A DNA stretch of 64,000 bases, taken from positions 76,501,235 through 76,565,234 of the forward strand of contig OY829326.1 of NCBI GenBank assembly GCA_963691655.1, written 5' to 3'. Of the stretch, positions 1 to 11,228 are shown in pieces. Numbering within the stretch: position 1 is the first letter of the stretch; every line of letters starts with the position of its first letter. The notes beneath the pieces are model-generated. The model saw only the letters and a program-made list of their open reading frames with translations. It had not been told where the DNA came from and searched no databases. Source of the DNA: Toxonevra muliebris (Eukaryota > Arthropoda > Insecta > Diptera > Pallopteridae). The position numbers were made by a program, and so were the translations under genes.

Positions 1-1203
1 ACATTCATTTAACTGTCATTTTCATGCATAGCTATTCACAATTCATGCGCATGCGCAGCTCAGCGCGCGGTTTTAACCTTTCGTCGGCCCAAGACCTCCA
101 ACGCTGTACAATGTTAGTTTCTTTGATGTTTCGATTTGGGCTTCTTGAGTTTCTTTTAATTTTTTTTTTGGGTGCTTATGAGTGATATCCATAGAGATAA
201 GCCTTCAGTCTGGGTGCAGAGAGAATCGACTGCGTGACTGAGTTCGGTGGTGATCACGGCGAGTGTTGCGGGTGCTTCTGTACTGCGAATGTAGTTCTGT
301 TTAGTTAGTTACCGCCGCTGCTGACGGCAAGCCCTTTTGGGCGGATATAATAGCCACGTTGTTGCTGTTGCTATTGTTGTTGTTGCTGTTCATGACTGAC
401 ACTAAAAACATAATTAATAAATGTTTGCATTGCATACTGATTGAGAATACCGAGTTGGGAAGCCATTTCTTTTGTGTTGTTGTTGCTGCGTGAACGCATG
501 TAATAAATAAAATACTTTCTTTATTGAAAATACTAGTTTTCTACACATTTGATGTGAGAACGTTTAATCAAATTAAATAAATACTGACAGAAGTCAGTCT
601 TCGAAATAGGGAGATTAGGAAAAATATTTAAGTAGGAAAGTCGAAAAAAGAAACAATTCAGTGAAGAAATTATCAAGAACTAGTGTACTAGTAAAAGTTA
701 AAATATATTTAAAAATGTCAGGATCTATAGCCAACTCAGTAGGCTCAATGCCTTGAGGGTAGTTAGGAGACTTGTGAAAAAACATCCGTAAGCCCTTTTG
801 AAGTAACAAAAATTCACTTTATGTTCGAGTGACCTTCCCATATAGAAGCTTGGATCCTCGCGTTACTTACCAACAACTTTATGTCTTTGTTTATTTTATT
901 ATTTAGTGAAGTTGATATTGATGCGGCGCACAGTGCTCCATTGGTTGACAAATATCTGTGGTCACAAGGCATAACAACACAACTCGAGTTTTGTCAAATT
1001 CGAGTTATTATTATAATTGAAATCTTCATATCCGATTTCTTATTGTGTCAAAATTTTATGAATATCGGTTCAGTGGTTTACGAGATATTAAAGGAAAAAT
1101 AGTACAACTCAAATTGATTTCTATTAGCATTTAAATCTTTGAAGTGCTCTCCTGTAAAATTCAAAAAACTGACATATGCTGTTATGCCTTGTAACCACAG
1201 AAA
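1..1203. other. Non-coding DNA, 5' edge of window
   Basis: The first 400 bases are GC-richer than the surroundings and contain a CpG-containing stretch (around 50-90) and a GTT/GCT microsatellite (about 358-392). A TCAGTCT initiator-like motif lies near 208, but there is no TATA box at the right distance and no following reading frame, so I do not call a promoter. From about 520 to 1203 the DNA is AT-rich and I see no gene or recognisable element. A short motif CTGTGGTCACAAGGCATAAC near 954-974 recurs, inverted and with small changes, at about 1180-1200 next to the mariner remnant. Confidence 0.5.
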
Positions 1204-1585
1204 TAATAAAATTTTCGATGTCGATGGCCTGCCACAGCGTTCATCATCTTCGATTGACTCACGACCACTTTTGAACCAACCGCTCGTGCCACTGGTAAAC
1301 GATCGTTTTCTTTAGAGAATCGTTGCCGAAACAATTTTCCAACGTTCGCGCACCATTAAATCCGTTTTTTACGCAAAATTTAATACAAGTTCGTTGTTGC
1401 AAATTAAAATCCATTTCTAAAATTGTAAAAAATCGCCAACACACACAAAGATAGATGTACTCTTGGCTACGTAACTTTTGCAAATGTCAAACTATGACGC
1501 TAAGATTTAGAGGGAATATCAACAACAGATGTACCAACTTAACAAAAAATTTGTGGTTATTCCGGGAACTTTTTGATCAAGGTGG
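1204..1585 (-). pseudogene. mariner-family transposase, 5' fragment with terminal repeat
   Basis: On the minus strand a reading frame starts at about 1414 with MDFNLQQRTCIKFCVKNGF and continues to about 1259. After a frameshift the motif GRESIEDDERCGRPSTS follows, down to about 1204. This is the N-terminal helix-turn-helix region and GRP linker of mariner (DD34D) transposases. Everything downstream, including the catalytic domain, is missing. A terminal repeat lies at 1559-1585, ending in CAAGGTGG followed by the TA at 1586-1587. The same terminal repeat closes the mariner 3' fragment at 56907-56933, so the two fragments are the two ends of one family. The frame is truncated and dead. Confidence 0.8.
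1559..1585 (-). repeat. mariner terminal inverted repeat (5' end)
   Basis: Read on the minus strand the repeat starts CCACCTTGATCAAAAAGTTC and continues CCCGGAAT. It is preceded by TA, the expected mariner target dinucleotide. It matches the terminus at 56907-56933 with a single difference (C/T in GATCAAA). Confidence 0.75.
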
Positions 1586-1807
1586 TATTGCTTGTATCAG
1601 CTGCAAACATCGTGTAAAAAATAGGATCACGAAAACTTTTTTTTCATTTTATTTAAAGTGATATATTTTCGAGTTAACTAATTGAAAAAGGTGAGTGTAA
1701 TGCATTAGCATTTAGTGTTTTACGTATATTTTGCAATTCAATTTTGGATTATGCCAATATATGATTGGAAGCTATTTTTTATTGTTATTCTCAAAATGGC
1801 ATTATTA

Positions 1808-2360
1808 TCCGGGTATGAGACACAGCATATAACCGGATATGAGACTCCACTTAACTGCTGTTTTGATCCATTTTTTGTTTGTTTGTATTTTTAGATAAGT
1901 CAACCCCAAAAAAGAAAATCGTCCATCAAATGCATCACATGCAAGCGGCCTGTTCATTTGAAGTGTGCAAACATTGCTATAGCGATCTGGATGGAGAAGC
2001 GAATGACTAAGAGAGAGATGATAAATAAAAATTGTTATTTCTTTTTATTTTAGCTACTGAAGGCGTACAAAATAAATAAATTTTTATTTTAATAAATAGT
2101 TATGGGGTTTTTATTTCATATTCCCCTATTTTTAGTGGATTTTTGTAAGTGTCTCATACCCGGGTACAAATTTTTGTTTGGCAAAAATACACATCCTCAG
2201 AAAATTGGTCATACAATTATGCGGTCCAATGAAATTACTATACTTTTTTCGAACAAAAATTGCGTATTTTCATTACCTTTCCCACAGTACATAAAACACC
2301 TGATTTGGTTTAATCAGTGAAAATTTACGGCTCAAAAACAAAACCCGTCTCATACCCGGG
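1808..2360 (+). mobile_element. Unclassified element with CCGGGTATGAGAC termini
   Basis: The motif CCGGGTATGAGAC occurs at 1809-1821, again as CCGGATATGAGAC at 1833-1845, and inverted as GTCTCATACCCGGG at 2151-2164 and 2347-2360. Two direct copies at one side and two inverted copies at the other are what subterminal repeats of a DNA transposon look like. Between them, on the plus strand at about 1931-1966, the frame reads KCITCKRPVHLKC, a C-x2-C-x4-H-x2-C cluster. It resembles the C-terminal zinc-binding tail of piggyBac-type transposases with C and H exchanged. That family assignment is inference only. Target duplications are not clear (TTAT on the left, AACA on the right). Confidence 0.4.
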
Positions 2361-4119
2361 AACACTCCCTTACCAACACACTTCGGCTGATATTTCGTTT
2401 CTTTCTTTTGCAAAATTTGTAGTTATCTTATTTATTTAAGTGGTACTAAGTATTCATGTTTTTATTTCTATTTTGTTCGATCGAAATCGATTGGCATATA
2501 TTAGAAAAACTGGAAAAGAAGATACTAATATAGATCTCACGCAGCGTCAAATTTTGTCACAGGATCTTAAGCTTTTGTCTAAAAGGAAAACACGACTATG
2601 AAAAAGGATTTGATTGACAAACATGTTAGTTATTACCTTGGCCAGTCAGATAATGCAAAAATAGAAGTTAATGAATCGCTTAGGATATTTTTAAGTTTTC
2701 TGAAGAAAATTCCGAAAGCAGTGATGAATAAAAACATTATTTTTGAAATAAAATAAACATGATATAAATAATGTATAATAGGCTTAAAGAACGTACATGT
2801 GTAGTCATCACAACAACAGTGTATACAAAGACGGGCACGTTTCCGACACGTTTCCTCATCAGTGATAGTTCTTAATCTTTCAATATCCTATAAAAGCTAC
2901 TAATATTTGAAATCGTAACCCAGAATTGCTGATTTGATTCCAAATATCTTCACTGAATAGAGATATTGAAAGACAACTACGACTACCGTTCTATATACTT
3001 ATGTTGTTGTTGTGTTTTTCTCATAACAATAAAAACCCTCCTCTGTTGGCCAAAAGTTGTGTCTTCTGAACGCAACCAATAATAAACGTTCTCAAAGACT
3101 AACTAAGAGTCTTCAATGTTAACTTAAATGTTAACTTTTTAGGTAACAATTCGAACCTTTTTTTTCAATAAAAACGAAAGTGCAATCAATTATCTTTTCA
3201 CCGAATGTAAATTTATTAGAATCGGTGGAATAGTTTTTAAATAAACTGAACGCATTTTTGGTCACCGGCGACCAATGTTCAGTCGGCACCGCTTCTTGGC
3301 TGACAAACTGTTTTGAGAACTGGAGCAACTGACGAAGACTGCGACAACAGACCTAATAAGGTTCACCAAAACCACTAAGTGCTTCGATACAGATGTAAGT
3401 ATTTCAGTATGTTCAAGGTATTACATATAGGGGCATGATAATGGACCAAAATCTGGATCTCGTAGACTCTTAGATAAAAGAAAAAATGCTGAGGATTTAA
3501 AGACAGGAAAATAAAATTATATTGTCTATTTTTCTCTAACCAATTCAACGAACTTTTGTTAGTTTCTATAAGTATATTTGCAGTATATAGAATAGTATTT
3601 TCCAAATGTGAATGTTTCATAGAAGTTAATCGCACACACCCTAACAAAAATTTGTATCAATTGCATATGTATCCTTTTAGTAAGATGGGAGAAAACCTGT
3701 TTATAGAAATTCAGAAATAAATTAATGAAATACTATGAAACTACCTAATACCTATCACAATATAATTTGTTCAATGTGATTCATATCAGTACGATAGATA
3801 CCTATATCGATTATTTTCATAATTTTTTACTTTATAATTTCTAATTAATTTTCACATCGTCATCATCACATTATTAACGCATTCAAATACTAAAAATCCT
3901 AAATAGCACAATACACACACAAAACAGTAGCCATCAGCAAAACGCCATTCACCATCACCTTCACCCATCACAGTCACCTACACGGAGCAGCGCAGCGCAG
4001 TGTCGTCACACTATCAACACCTAAAATCTTAATGAAAAACTAAAGTGAAAAAAAATATATATATTCATTTCCACTTCCAGGGAAATAATCGTTTATATGA
4101 AAATATGAATAAAATTTGA
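2361..4119. other. AT-rich non-coding DNA, no gene seen
   Basis: Only short frames interrupted by stops occur here. Around 3900-4010 there are CA-rich and CATCAC-rich stretches and a GCAGCGCAGCGCAG run. I find no transposon terminus or RNA gene that I can support. Confidence 0.4.
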
Positions 4120-4144
4120 TTGTGTGTGTGTGTGTGAGTGTGTG
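4120..4144 (+). repeat. (TG)n microsatellite
   Basis: A near-perfect TG dinucleotide run interrupted once by AG. A related run occurs at 4437-4462 (GTATGTGTGTG), and GTT/TTG triplet runs follow at 4500-4520 and 4624-4642. This cluster accounts for the apparent short reading frames on both strands here. Confidence 0.85.
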
Positions 4145-4659
4145 GTAACAAGAAAGAAGCTCAAGTATACACAGTGTAGCCGTTTGAGGAAGATATCTGC
4201 TTTGGACATCTCATTCACATTCATAAATTTTGCTTTGCTGTTTTTTGTTTTTGTTTCTTTGTATTTCGTGGCCGAAATTCCTAAAAGCAATAAAATAAAA
4301 TTAAGCAAAACGGCATTTTAATAATGTTGGCTGCCTCGTTTGGTGAATACATCATACATACGAGTACATAGATACTTAGATGGATGGGTAGATGAATGGT
4401 TGGATCGTTGGATGGTTGTTTCGTTGAATGATTGGTGTATGTGTATGTGTGTGTGTGTGTATTTGTGTTTTCAGGTGTTATTGCTGCTATTGCTATTAAC
4501 ATTTTTGTTGTTGTTAATGTTGATAATGGGCTCATAATGAGTCTTCTTTCTAACAATTTGATGATTTATGTGTTTCGTCTAGCGGTTGTTTTCTCTCTTT
4601 CCTTTATTTATTTTTCTTTTATGTTGTTGTTGTTGTTGTTTACATTTCGGCTTTTATAG

Positions 4660-7530
4660 TCAGTCGCTACGCATGCGCATTTATTTTGTCATAATAATAA
4701 AAAGCGCGAAAAAAACAGTAGCTGCATATAAAATTTTATGTCAGTATGCATGCATGCATGTAATTTTCCGCACCTGCTTTACACTGTAATTATTCATTTA
4801 ATTTTCTTTACATATTTAGGTTAGCCATTTTACATAGTTAGGGGCATAATCTTTCTTGATCTCGTTGCCACTTTGCATGTTCTTGTGAGGTCCTTTTTGA
4901 AATTAATAAGGTTATGGTTAGGATGTTGAATTATAATAAAAATAAAATTTTTGCTTACTTACACTCAATGGCCAATGATATTTTACCATAATTTTAATAG
5001 TTTTTGGACTATAATTTTTTATATAATATTATTGATTTCATAGGGCAGTCCTATTGATTCGAAGTTGTAACACTATTAATTTAATGGTATAAAATGTAAT
5101 GGGACTTTTTTCGTGATTAATGGGATTTTTTTGTTGAACGAGGGTTCGATGACATAAATATATTTTTAATCGCGCTTCTAAAATTTGTTTATTAATAAGA
5201 AAAAAACCTGGTAAGATGTTCCTCTCCATACCAAGCAATAATTTGTCCCGTAGCTTCAGTTTTACGAGGTCGCTACTAAGCTATTACGGATTCTTGCTGC
5301 ATTTAGCACCCTGTAAATACAAGAAGTATTGCACAAAAGAAGGAGATCAGAATAAAGAGACAAAAGAAAAGTAAAACGTGCTAAAACTCTGCAAACTTCG
5401 CCAAATAATTGTTAAGCAGCTCCATTTCAAATGTGCTCCAAACGTATAGAATATTTGGCAAAGCTGTAGAGCAACTCAATCTGAGTAACTTTGCCAAAAA
5501 AAAGCATGAAAAAATTTACTAGTGCTTTTGAAAAAAGTTACAAAAATCCTCGGAATATCAAAAACTTTCAGTGTTCATAAAGAAAAATTTGAACTAAGCA
5601 AACTAAGCACTGTTCGGTTATTGATTACTTTGTATGTCTATTTTCATTAGGTGGTTAATTGAATGCAATTTTTACTGCTCTGGGAAACAGTGTTGGCAGA
5701 ATTTTTTTTTGAAAAACGTCCAAAACCGTTCAAATCATCAGTTTAAGTAACGAAACAAAAACATGATTTAAAGGTATTTTTGTTAATTTCAAAATATAAT
5801 AATTTATTTAATTTTTTGCTGCTATTACAAGTTTTCAATTTATGTATCTTTTATAATTGAAAAAAAAAAATGGAATGCGTACTATGTATATGCCTCTCGA
5901 CCCGCTTTACCTTAAAAGTAAGTTGTTTTCAACTTTCGATCCTTTAGCCAGGAATCACAAAAGCTGCGAACACGTTTTTTAGGCACCTACAAATATAACG
6001 ATGCAATATATTAAATTACCTAGTATTTCTTCCTCAACTACTAATTTCGTATCTTCTACCAAGTCTACTTCATCTACACATTCTATTTCATCCGCGTCCA
6101 TTCTGCGCCTTTTTCTTTTGTTAAGGATGTAGTCTGATGTACGAGTTTCAAAAAATTTATTATTTTTTTTAATATATTTCAAAAGTACAATATTTTGAGA
6201 GCGTACTGTTTCAGACCAAAATTCAAAATAATAACGAAGTTATAGCAAATAGGCGAGAGTTTTAAAGCGTTTTTCTCAAAACAACTTATTTTTGATTCGT
6301 CCAAGGGTCTGAAAGAATACGATTGGGCTGAAATTTTAATATGTTAAACTACACGCCAATGGCTCTCGTAGGTAACAGAATTATTTATTTTTAATCATTT
6401 CCTATTTTCTACCCCATTTTAAGCAAAAAACAAAGTTATTTTTGAAACATTTTTTAGAAGTCCGCCATTTTGTTATTTTTGAATAAAAACGTTTAAATCT
6501 ATTACCTGCCAGAATGGCATGCCCACAGAACAGTACAAAGTACAGTACAGAAATTGTTTGTTTCCGATGACTTCAATTATCGTAATCACCCGAGTCACCT
6601 TTTTTTTTGGTGTCCACTTTCGACGTAAAAAACACTTAAAAAAATATCGTAAAATAAACTCCGAAATTTTTTTTTGTACAATGAAAGAAGCCAGTAATAA
6701 CATAAAAAAAAATTTAAAAGATTGTATTTTATTTTGTTATAATAAAAAATTCCCGAAATATCCTTGAAAATTAGGCCGGAACACCAGACTACATTCTTAA
6801 ATTTTTCTTACCTGAAATAACAAAAAAGAAAGTTATGACAAAACACGGCCAGTATTAAAACTTTCTCAATTTTATTACAAATTTAGGCATTTTTTAGTTA
6901 AAGCACTTTTGACTGGTTTTCTCTTTCCTTTTTGAAGTGAAACTTCTTTTCTCTTGTCCTAGAGTAAAACCAACCGGATGTGACATCGCGCGTGTGACAT
7001 AATTTTGTCGAGCAATGTGCATGAGGGGCTAAATATCAATATTCCGTAACTGAATTCACGAGCAAACTATACAATAAACGATTCATAAATAGTTTTAATT
7101 CAATATAACATATTAATTACACACACACACACGCCTATGGCAGGAAGAACAATGTGTAGCGTCGCCATCTTAAAGTTTATGACAGTTATACATTTCACAT
7201 ACAGATGGCGCAAATGTCCAAGGAATTACATGAAGATGTCGCACACAAAAAGACAATCGCACACAATTGTCATCGGCATTACCCGTACAGAGTTGCAAAT
7301 TTTGTTAATACACAATTTAGTTTTTTTTTTATTATAAAAAATCAAAAATTAAATTAAATCAGTTGTAATTTTTAGTATAGTGTTTTAATCCTTTCCACAT
7401 ATTTGTGGGTATTCCTTTCAAGTTTGGTTTTTCAAAATTTTCGTAAAACGTTATTTCGTGCTACTAACCGTCATTTGGCTCTGAAATCGTCCAAATGACG
7501 TAGCGGTCGTCAATCTGGCAACGCTGATTG
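4660..7530. other. AT-rich non-coding DNA, no gene seen
   Basis: There is no frame with recognisable protein similarity. A short minus-strand frame at 5979-6182 encodes an acidic stretch (DADEIECVDEVDLVED) after KRKRRR. It is short and isolated, so I do not call it a gene. The sequence around 6255-6290, a CGTTTTTCTCAAAACAAC core, weakly resembles the inverse of the TTTCGAGAAAAACG core of the repeat family at 35.2, 41.7 and 49.5 kb. Confidence 0.35.
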
Positions 7531-7539
7531 TATTGCATA

Positions 7540-7640
7540 ATTTGGTATTGTAGTTCCTTGAGAAGTTTTTCTGTTACCATATCATAACCGGGAGATTTTT
7601 TTGGTTTTATTTTGCGGGGGGTTTTCATTCGAAGAAAATA
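7540..7640 (-). pseudogene. jockey-type reverse transcriptase fragment
   Basis: On the minus strand the peptide KPKKSPGYDMVTEKLLKEL matches the start of the reverse transcriptase domain of jockey-clade non-LTR retrotransposons (the conserved K-SPG-D stretch). It is about 30 residues long and the sequence on both sides does not continue the domain. It has the same orientation and domain order as the jockey-like linker fragment at 9720-10272, so both may come from one element later broken by insertion. Confidence 0.55.
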
Positions 7641-8371
7641 TTCATAAAAAATTTTTATGAAATTGATGTTTATATACAATAAATTATATACGATGAAGCA
7701 TTTGATGGACCCTATCAGACTAGGGACAAAAGTGGATAAATGTCTTAAAGCTTTAGGAAAAGTTTTTGTTTCCGAGTTTTCATAATCTTAACCTAAAAAA
7801 ATGGCCGAAAATGACAAAAAATTCACAGAATAATTCATTTAAATTTTTTCAAATAAATATTATTCGATGTGGATTCCAATACATTTTTTATCGTGCAAGA
7901 CATAATTTCGATAACTCATTGACTTGCCATTACTGAGAATGTACTCAACCTCAAAAAAATGATTAAAAATGCCAAAAATAGTCAGAGACTAATTTTTTCC
8001 AAATGATTATCAGTGAGAATTTGGGCCATTGTCAATGATGAGGATCCCGGATGAGGTTGGCATATATTCCCTAAAATCGAGTAGTCACAGCATTGAAAGA
8101 GGACTTCCGAGTCGGGGTGCTCTGAGCAATAATGGGTTAAACGGTTAATCATATTTTAAGATTAAGAACTTTAAAACTGATTCAATAACACTGCTCTGCA
8201 TGGGTTTGGTGAACAATATTGTTCCTAGTATTTGCGAATGAATTTTTCATGCTGAATATGAATCTGAGGTCAAAAACTTCCCATTACGTCACGTTTTAGA
8301 AAAATGGGGTTGAAACCCCTGAAAATACCGTTTTTGGCCATGTAGCACAACTTCGTACGATTTCAATTCAA

Positions 8372-8545
8372 ATTTATTTTTCTAATTTTTTTTGTATTTG
8401 ACTTTTTAAAAATCGTTCAATAGATTTTATTTTAACTTTTTTTCCATCCACTGACAATCAATATCAAAGAATAGAAAAAAGTTTTCACGTTTCGGGGAGA
8501 GTCAGAACCCCCAAAACCTCACCCTAAATACGGTCTTGTAGTACG
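8372..8545 (+). repeat. Dispersed repeat upstream of maT-like relic (copy 1)
   Basis: This stretch is clearly similar to 44617-44830. Shared blocks include AAAATCGTT.AATAGATTTT, CCACTGACAAT.AATATCAA and a block ending CCCTAAAT.CG. In both places it lies immediately upstream of a decayed maT-like transposase, so it is probably the 5' untranslated part of that transposon family. Confidence 0.65.
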
Positions 8546-8559
8546 ATATCAAAGAGAAC

Positions 8560-9550
8560 CGCCTTGCGGTAATTGCCTTATACAAGTACGGGGAAAGTGC
8601 TGGTCCAATTTTCACATTACTGAAAAATCTTGGAATATCAAGAATGTTTTTTATCGTGCTAGTTTCTCTGAGTCGTCCGAAGACAGGTCAAGAAGTGGTC
8701 GTCCGCGCGTTGCCCGCACAAGTGCAGTCTCAAAAGCTGTACGAGAACGAATTCGTAGAGATCCTCTTCGGAAACAGAAAATAACGTCCAGAGAGCTGGA
8801 TATTTCCTACAGATCCATGTAGATCTACTTATTTGAGATGATCTGAATATGAAAGCTTTCCATCGGCCAACTGAACATTTCTTAACATCACGGTTGAAAA
8901 AAATTATGGCTTGAAAGATGCGAACGGCTCTTGCAGAGGCACGCGGGCAATGATCATAAAAATATTCTTTTCATAAACGAAAAAATCTTTAATGTGGAGG
9001 AAGTTTCCAACATTTAAAGTAATAAAATCGATGCTAGAACATCGAAAGAAGCAAAAAATGTTGTTCAAAGGGTTCAGCGGGGTCATCCACCCTGCATCAG
9101 TAATGGTTTAGTGGGGAGTCTCTCACAAAGGTGTCACATCTCATCATTTCTACGAAAAAGGGGTTAAAACTGGAGCTAAAGTGCACTAGCAAGATGTTTT
9201 AGAGGATGTAGTAAATGGTTTAACAAATACTCTATTCAATGGAGAAAGATGGGTATTCTAGCTGGATTCTGTTCCTGCGCACAAGGCTAAAACAACTCAA
9301 GAGTGGCTAAAGTGCAATATTCCAGCATTTATTGCAGCTGAAGATTGGCTCTCGGGAAACACAAATTGTTTGTAGTCAGAATTAGAGGGCATGGCCTGCA
9401 AAACACCTCATCGAAATTTGGGAAGCCTCAAGAAAGGATTGACGCAATCAGCGTCAGCTTTTGTCGATAGAAACCGTGCGTGTTTCTATAGCCAAATGGG
9501 CGGGCAGTTTAAAGGCCTGTAAGAAAGTAAAAGGTGATCATTTCGAATGA
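8560..9550 (+). pseudogene. maT-like (Tc1/mariner) transposase, decayed
   Basis: Fragments in all three plus-strand frames spell a Tc1/mariner-type transposase in the right order. They are an N-terminal helix-turn-helix segment (AVIALYKYGESAG), a SGRPRVART linker (about 8690-8720), then PASVMV, WGVSHKGV and YEKGVKTG. Next come LDSVPAHKAKTTQEWL (about 9262-9310), where the usual QQDSAPxH has become LDSVPAH, and MACKTPHRNL. The tail ends with a GDHFE-like terminus at about 9550. Several stops (after MV, after GAKVH, after WVF) and frameshifts make it dead. The catalytic aspartate block after EDW is destroyed. The same general family has the intact copy at 28517-29524. Confidence 0.75.
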
Positions 9551-9719
9551 GCTTTTTTTGTCGTATTTACAATTATATTATAAACAAATGAAAAATTGTT
9601 TAAGTACCTACAAAAAGTTTTTACATTTAACTTTTACAGCGTTTTAAACTTGTAACAGAACTTATGGCAGGAACAAGTAGTTGATTGTCATATTTTCTTA
9701 AGCTTCATTTTTTTATTAA

Positions 9720-10272
9720 TTAGACAATTCGACGTCTGCAGTCTGGAGTATACTGCCTTATTTCTTTACGTGTTAGTGTCGGCGTTGATATGGAATCTAC
9801 TGTTGTTATCGTGTTATTAAAATATATCACGACACTTTTAATGTCAGATGTTGATTTCAGCGGGATGTGAAGTCTCAAGTGGAGTTCTGTATATTCGCGG
9901 TAGCTATCCCAATCGGTTTTGCGATTGTGAAGGCTCAGTGGCAGATTGCTTAGGTTAATAATAGTTTGGCATTCCAGTTCTATAGGAGAATGGTTGGACG
10001 AGAGTTCAAAACGAGACCTTAGCTCTTTTATTTTAATGTTTTTAACGGTGCAGAAATCGATTTGATCTGATGTTTTTATTGATGAGAAATTCCGGTAAAG
10101 TATTGACACTTTTCAAGATAGTTCTTTTAACATAATTATCATAAAATAATTGATCTTTATTGATTTGCATAATGGAAAAAAATCGTATACAAAACTTTAA
10201 TAAAACTAAAATTTGATTAAGAGATTTAAATGGGATATCCCAAGATCTGCAATTGGTGGAGGCCCTCGCCAC
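9720..10272 (-). pseudogene. jockey-like non-LTR retrotransposon fragment (endonuclease end and linker)
   Basis: The minus-strand frame 10109-9720 (129 aa, open) reads SRFELSSNHSPIELECQT, then LSLHNRKTDWDSYREYTE and IPLKSTSDI. The SSNHSPI block is the SDHxP motif that ends the apurinic endonuclease domain of jockey-clade elements. The W-x-x-Y/F-R block is the linker before reverse transcriptase. An overlapping frame up to 10272 may carry more of the endonuclease in shifted form. The fragment stops at about 9720 and is cut at 10272 by the hAT-like element that starts at 10273. No start codon or full domain is left. Confidence 0.65.
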
Positions 10273-11220
10273 CAGCGCTGTAAAAGATTGCAGTTATTTC
10301 GAACTGCATTCATTGAAGTCACTGGAAATGAATTACGTTTTCTGATTACAGTCTTTGATTTCATTTAAGACTTATGACTTTAAAAAATTAAGTCACCAGT
10401 CTTTTTGAAGTCAATGACTGCTCATTGATTATAGCAATCAATTTGAGACTTCAATCCAAATAAGTCACAATCACTCACATGACTTCACATTATACTTGAA
10501 GTCGCAGTCATGACTTCAAATTGGTTTGAAGTCTTGCAATTATTTGAGACTTCACCTTCACTGAGTGAAGTCTGTTATAGAATGATAAAAAATATACAGT
10601 ATTTATAAGTAGTATAATTATTTAATTAAACAAAAAAGCTCTTCATGATTTTAACGACAATGAGGCAGATGTGAAAAAACATAATATACATCTCAGCTTA
10701 GACATACATATTGTACATATAAGTAACTACATACATAAATCGAAAAAAGTTGCTTGAGGCCCAGCTTTGATTTCGATGATTTTTTATATTTGCAACAAGA
10801 AAAATAATTCGTAACAAGTGTGAACATCAAAATGTGTAAAATTCTGAAAAAAATAACTTAAATGACTTCCAAGTTATTTCCACGATTTGAATTTATTTCA
10901 TTGAAATAAATTGAAGTTAATTGACTACAAATGACTTCAATTGACTTCAAATGACTTAAATTCACTTTAAATGGCTTCAAAATGAATAACTTCAAGTCAA
11001 TTAATACTTTGTTGAGATTAGGACTGCAAATAAGAGACTGATCATGCATGACTTCAAAAAAATGACTTCAAAAATGAAGGATAGTCATTGACTTCAATAT
11101 GACTTGTGACTTCAAAGTCTTAATTCCGCATTCACAAAAAGACTGGATTATTGCAATCATTTTTTTTTTAGAAGTCAGTTGACTTCAAACCTAAAAAGAC
11201 TGCAATCTTTTACAGCTCTG
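10273..11220. mobile_element. Non-autonomous hAT-like foldback element, 948 bp
   Basis: The termini are inverted copies of CAGMGCTGTAAAAGATTGCA (M = C on the left, A on the right). They are flanked by an exact 8-bp direct repeat CTCGCCAC at 10265-10272 and 11221-11228. An 8-bp duplication with termini starting CAG is the hAT superfamily signature. There is no transposase. The interior carries at least a dozen copies of GACTTCAA or its inverse TTGAAGTC, concentrated near both ends, probably subterminal transposase-binding or foldback repeats. The insertion splits a region carrying jockey-like sequence on the left. Confidence 0.85.
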
Positions 11221-11228
11221 CTCGCCAC

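Noticed and set aside
195..240. Initiator-like TCAGTCT as a promoter
   Set aside because: No TATA box at the proper distance, no clear downstream promoter element, and no frame or leader that I can follow.
5979..6182. 67-codon minus-strand frame with basic and acidic stretches
   Set aside because: Isolated, short, and without a domain or matching neighbour.
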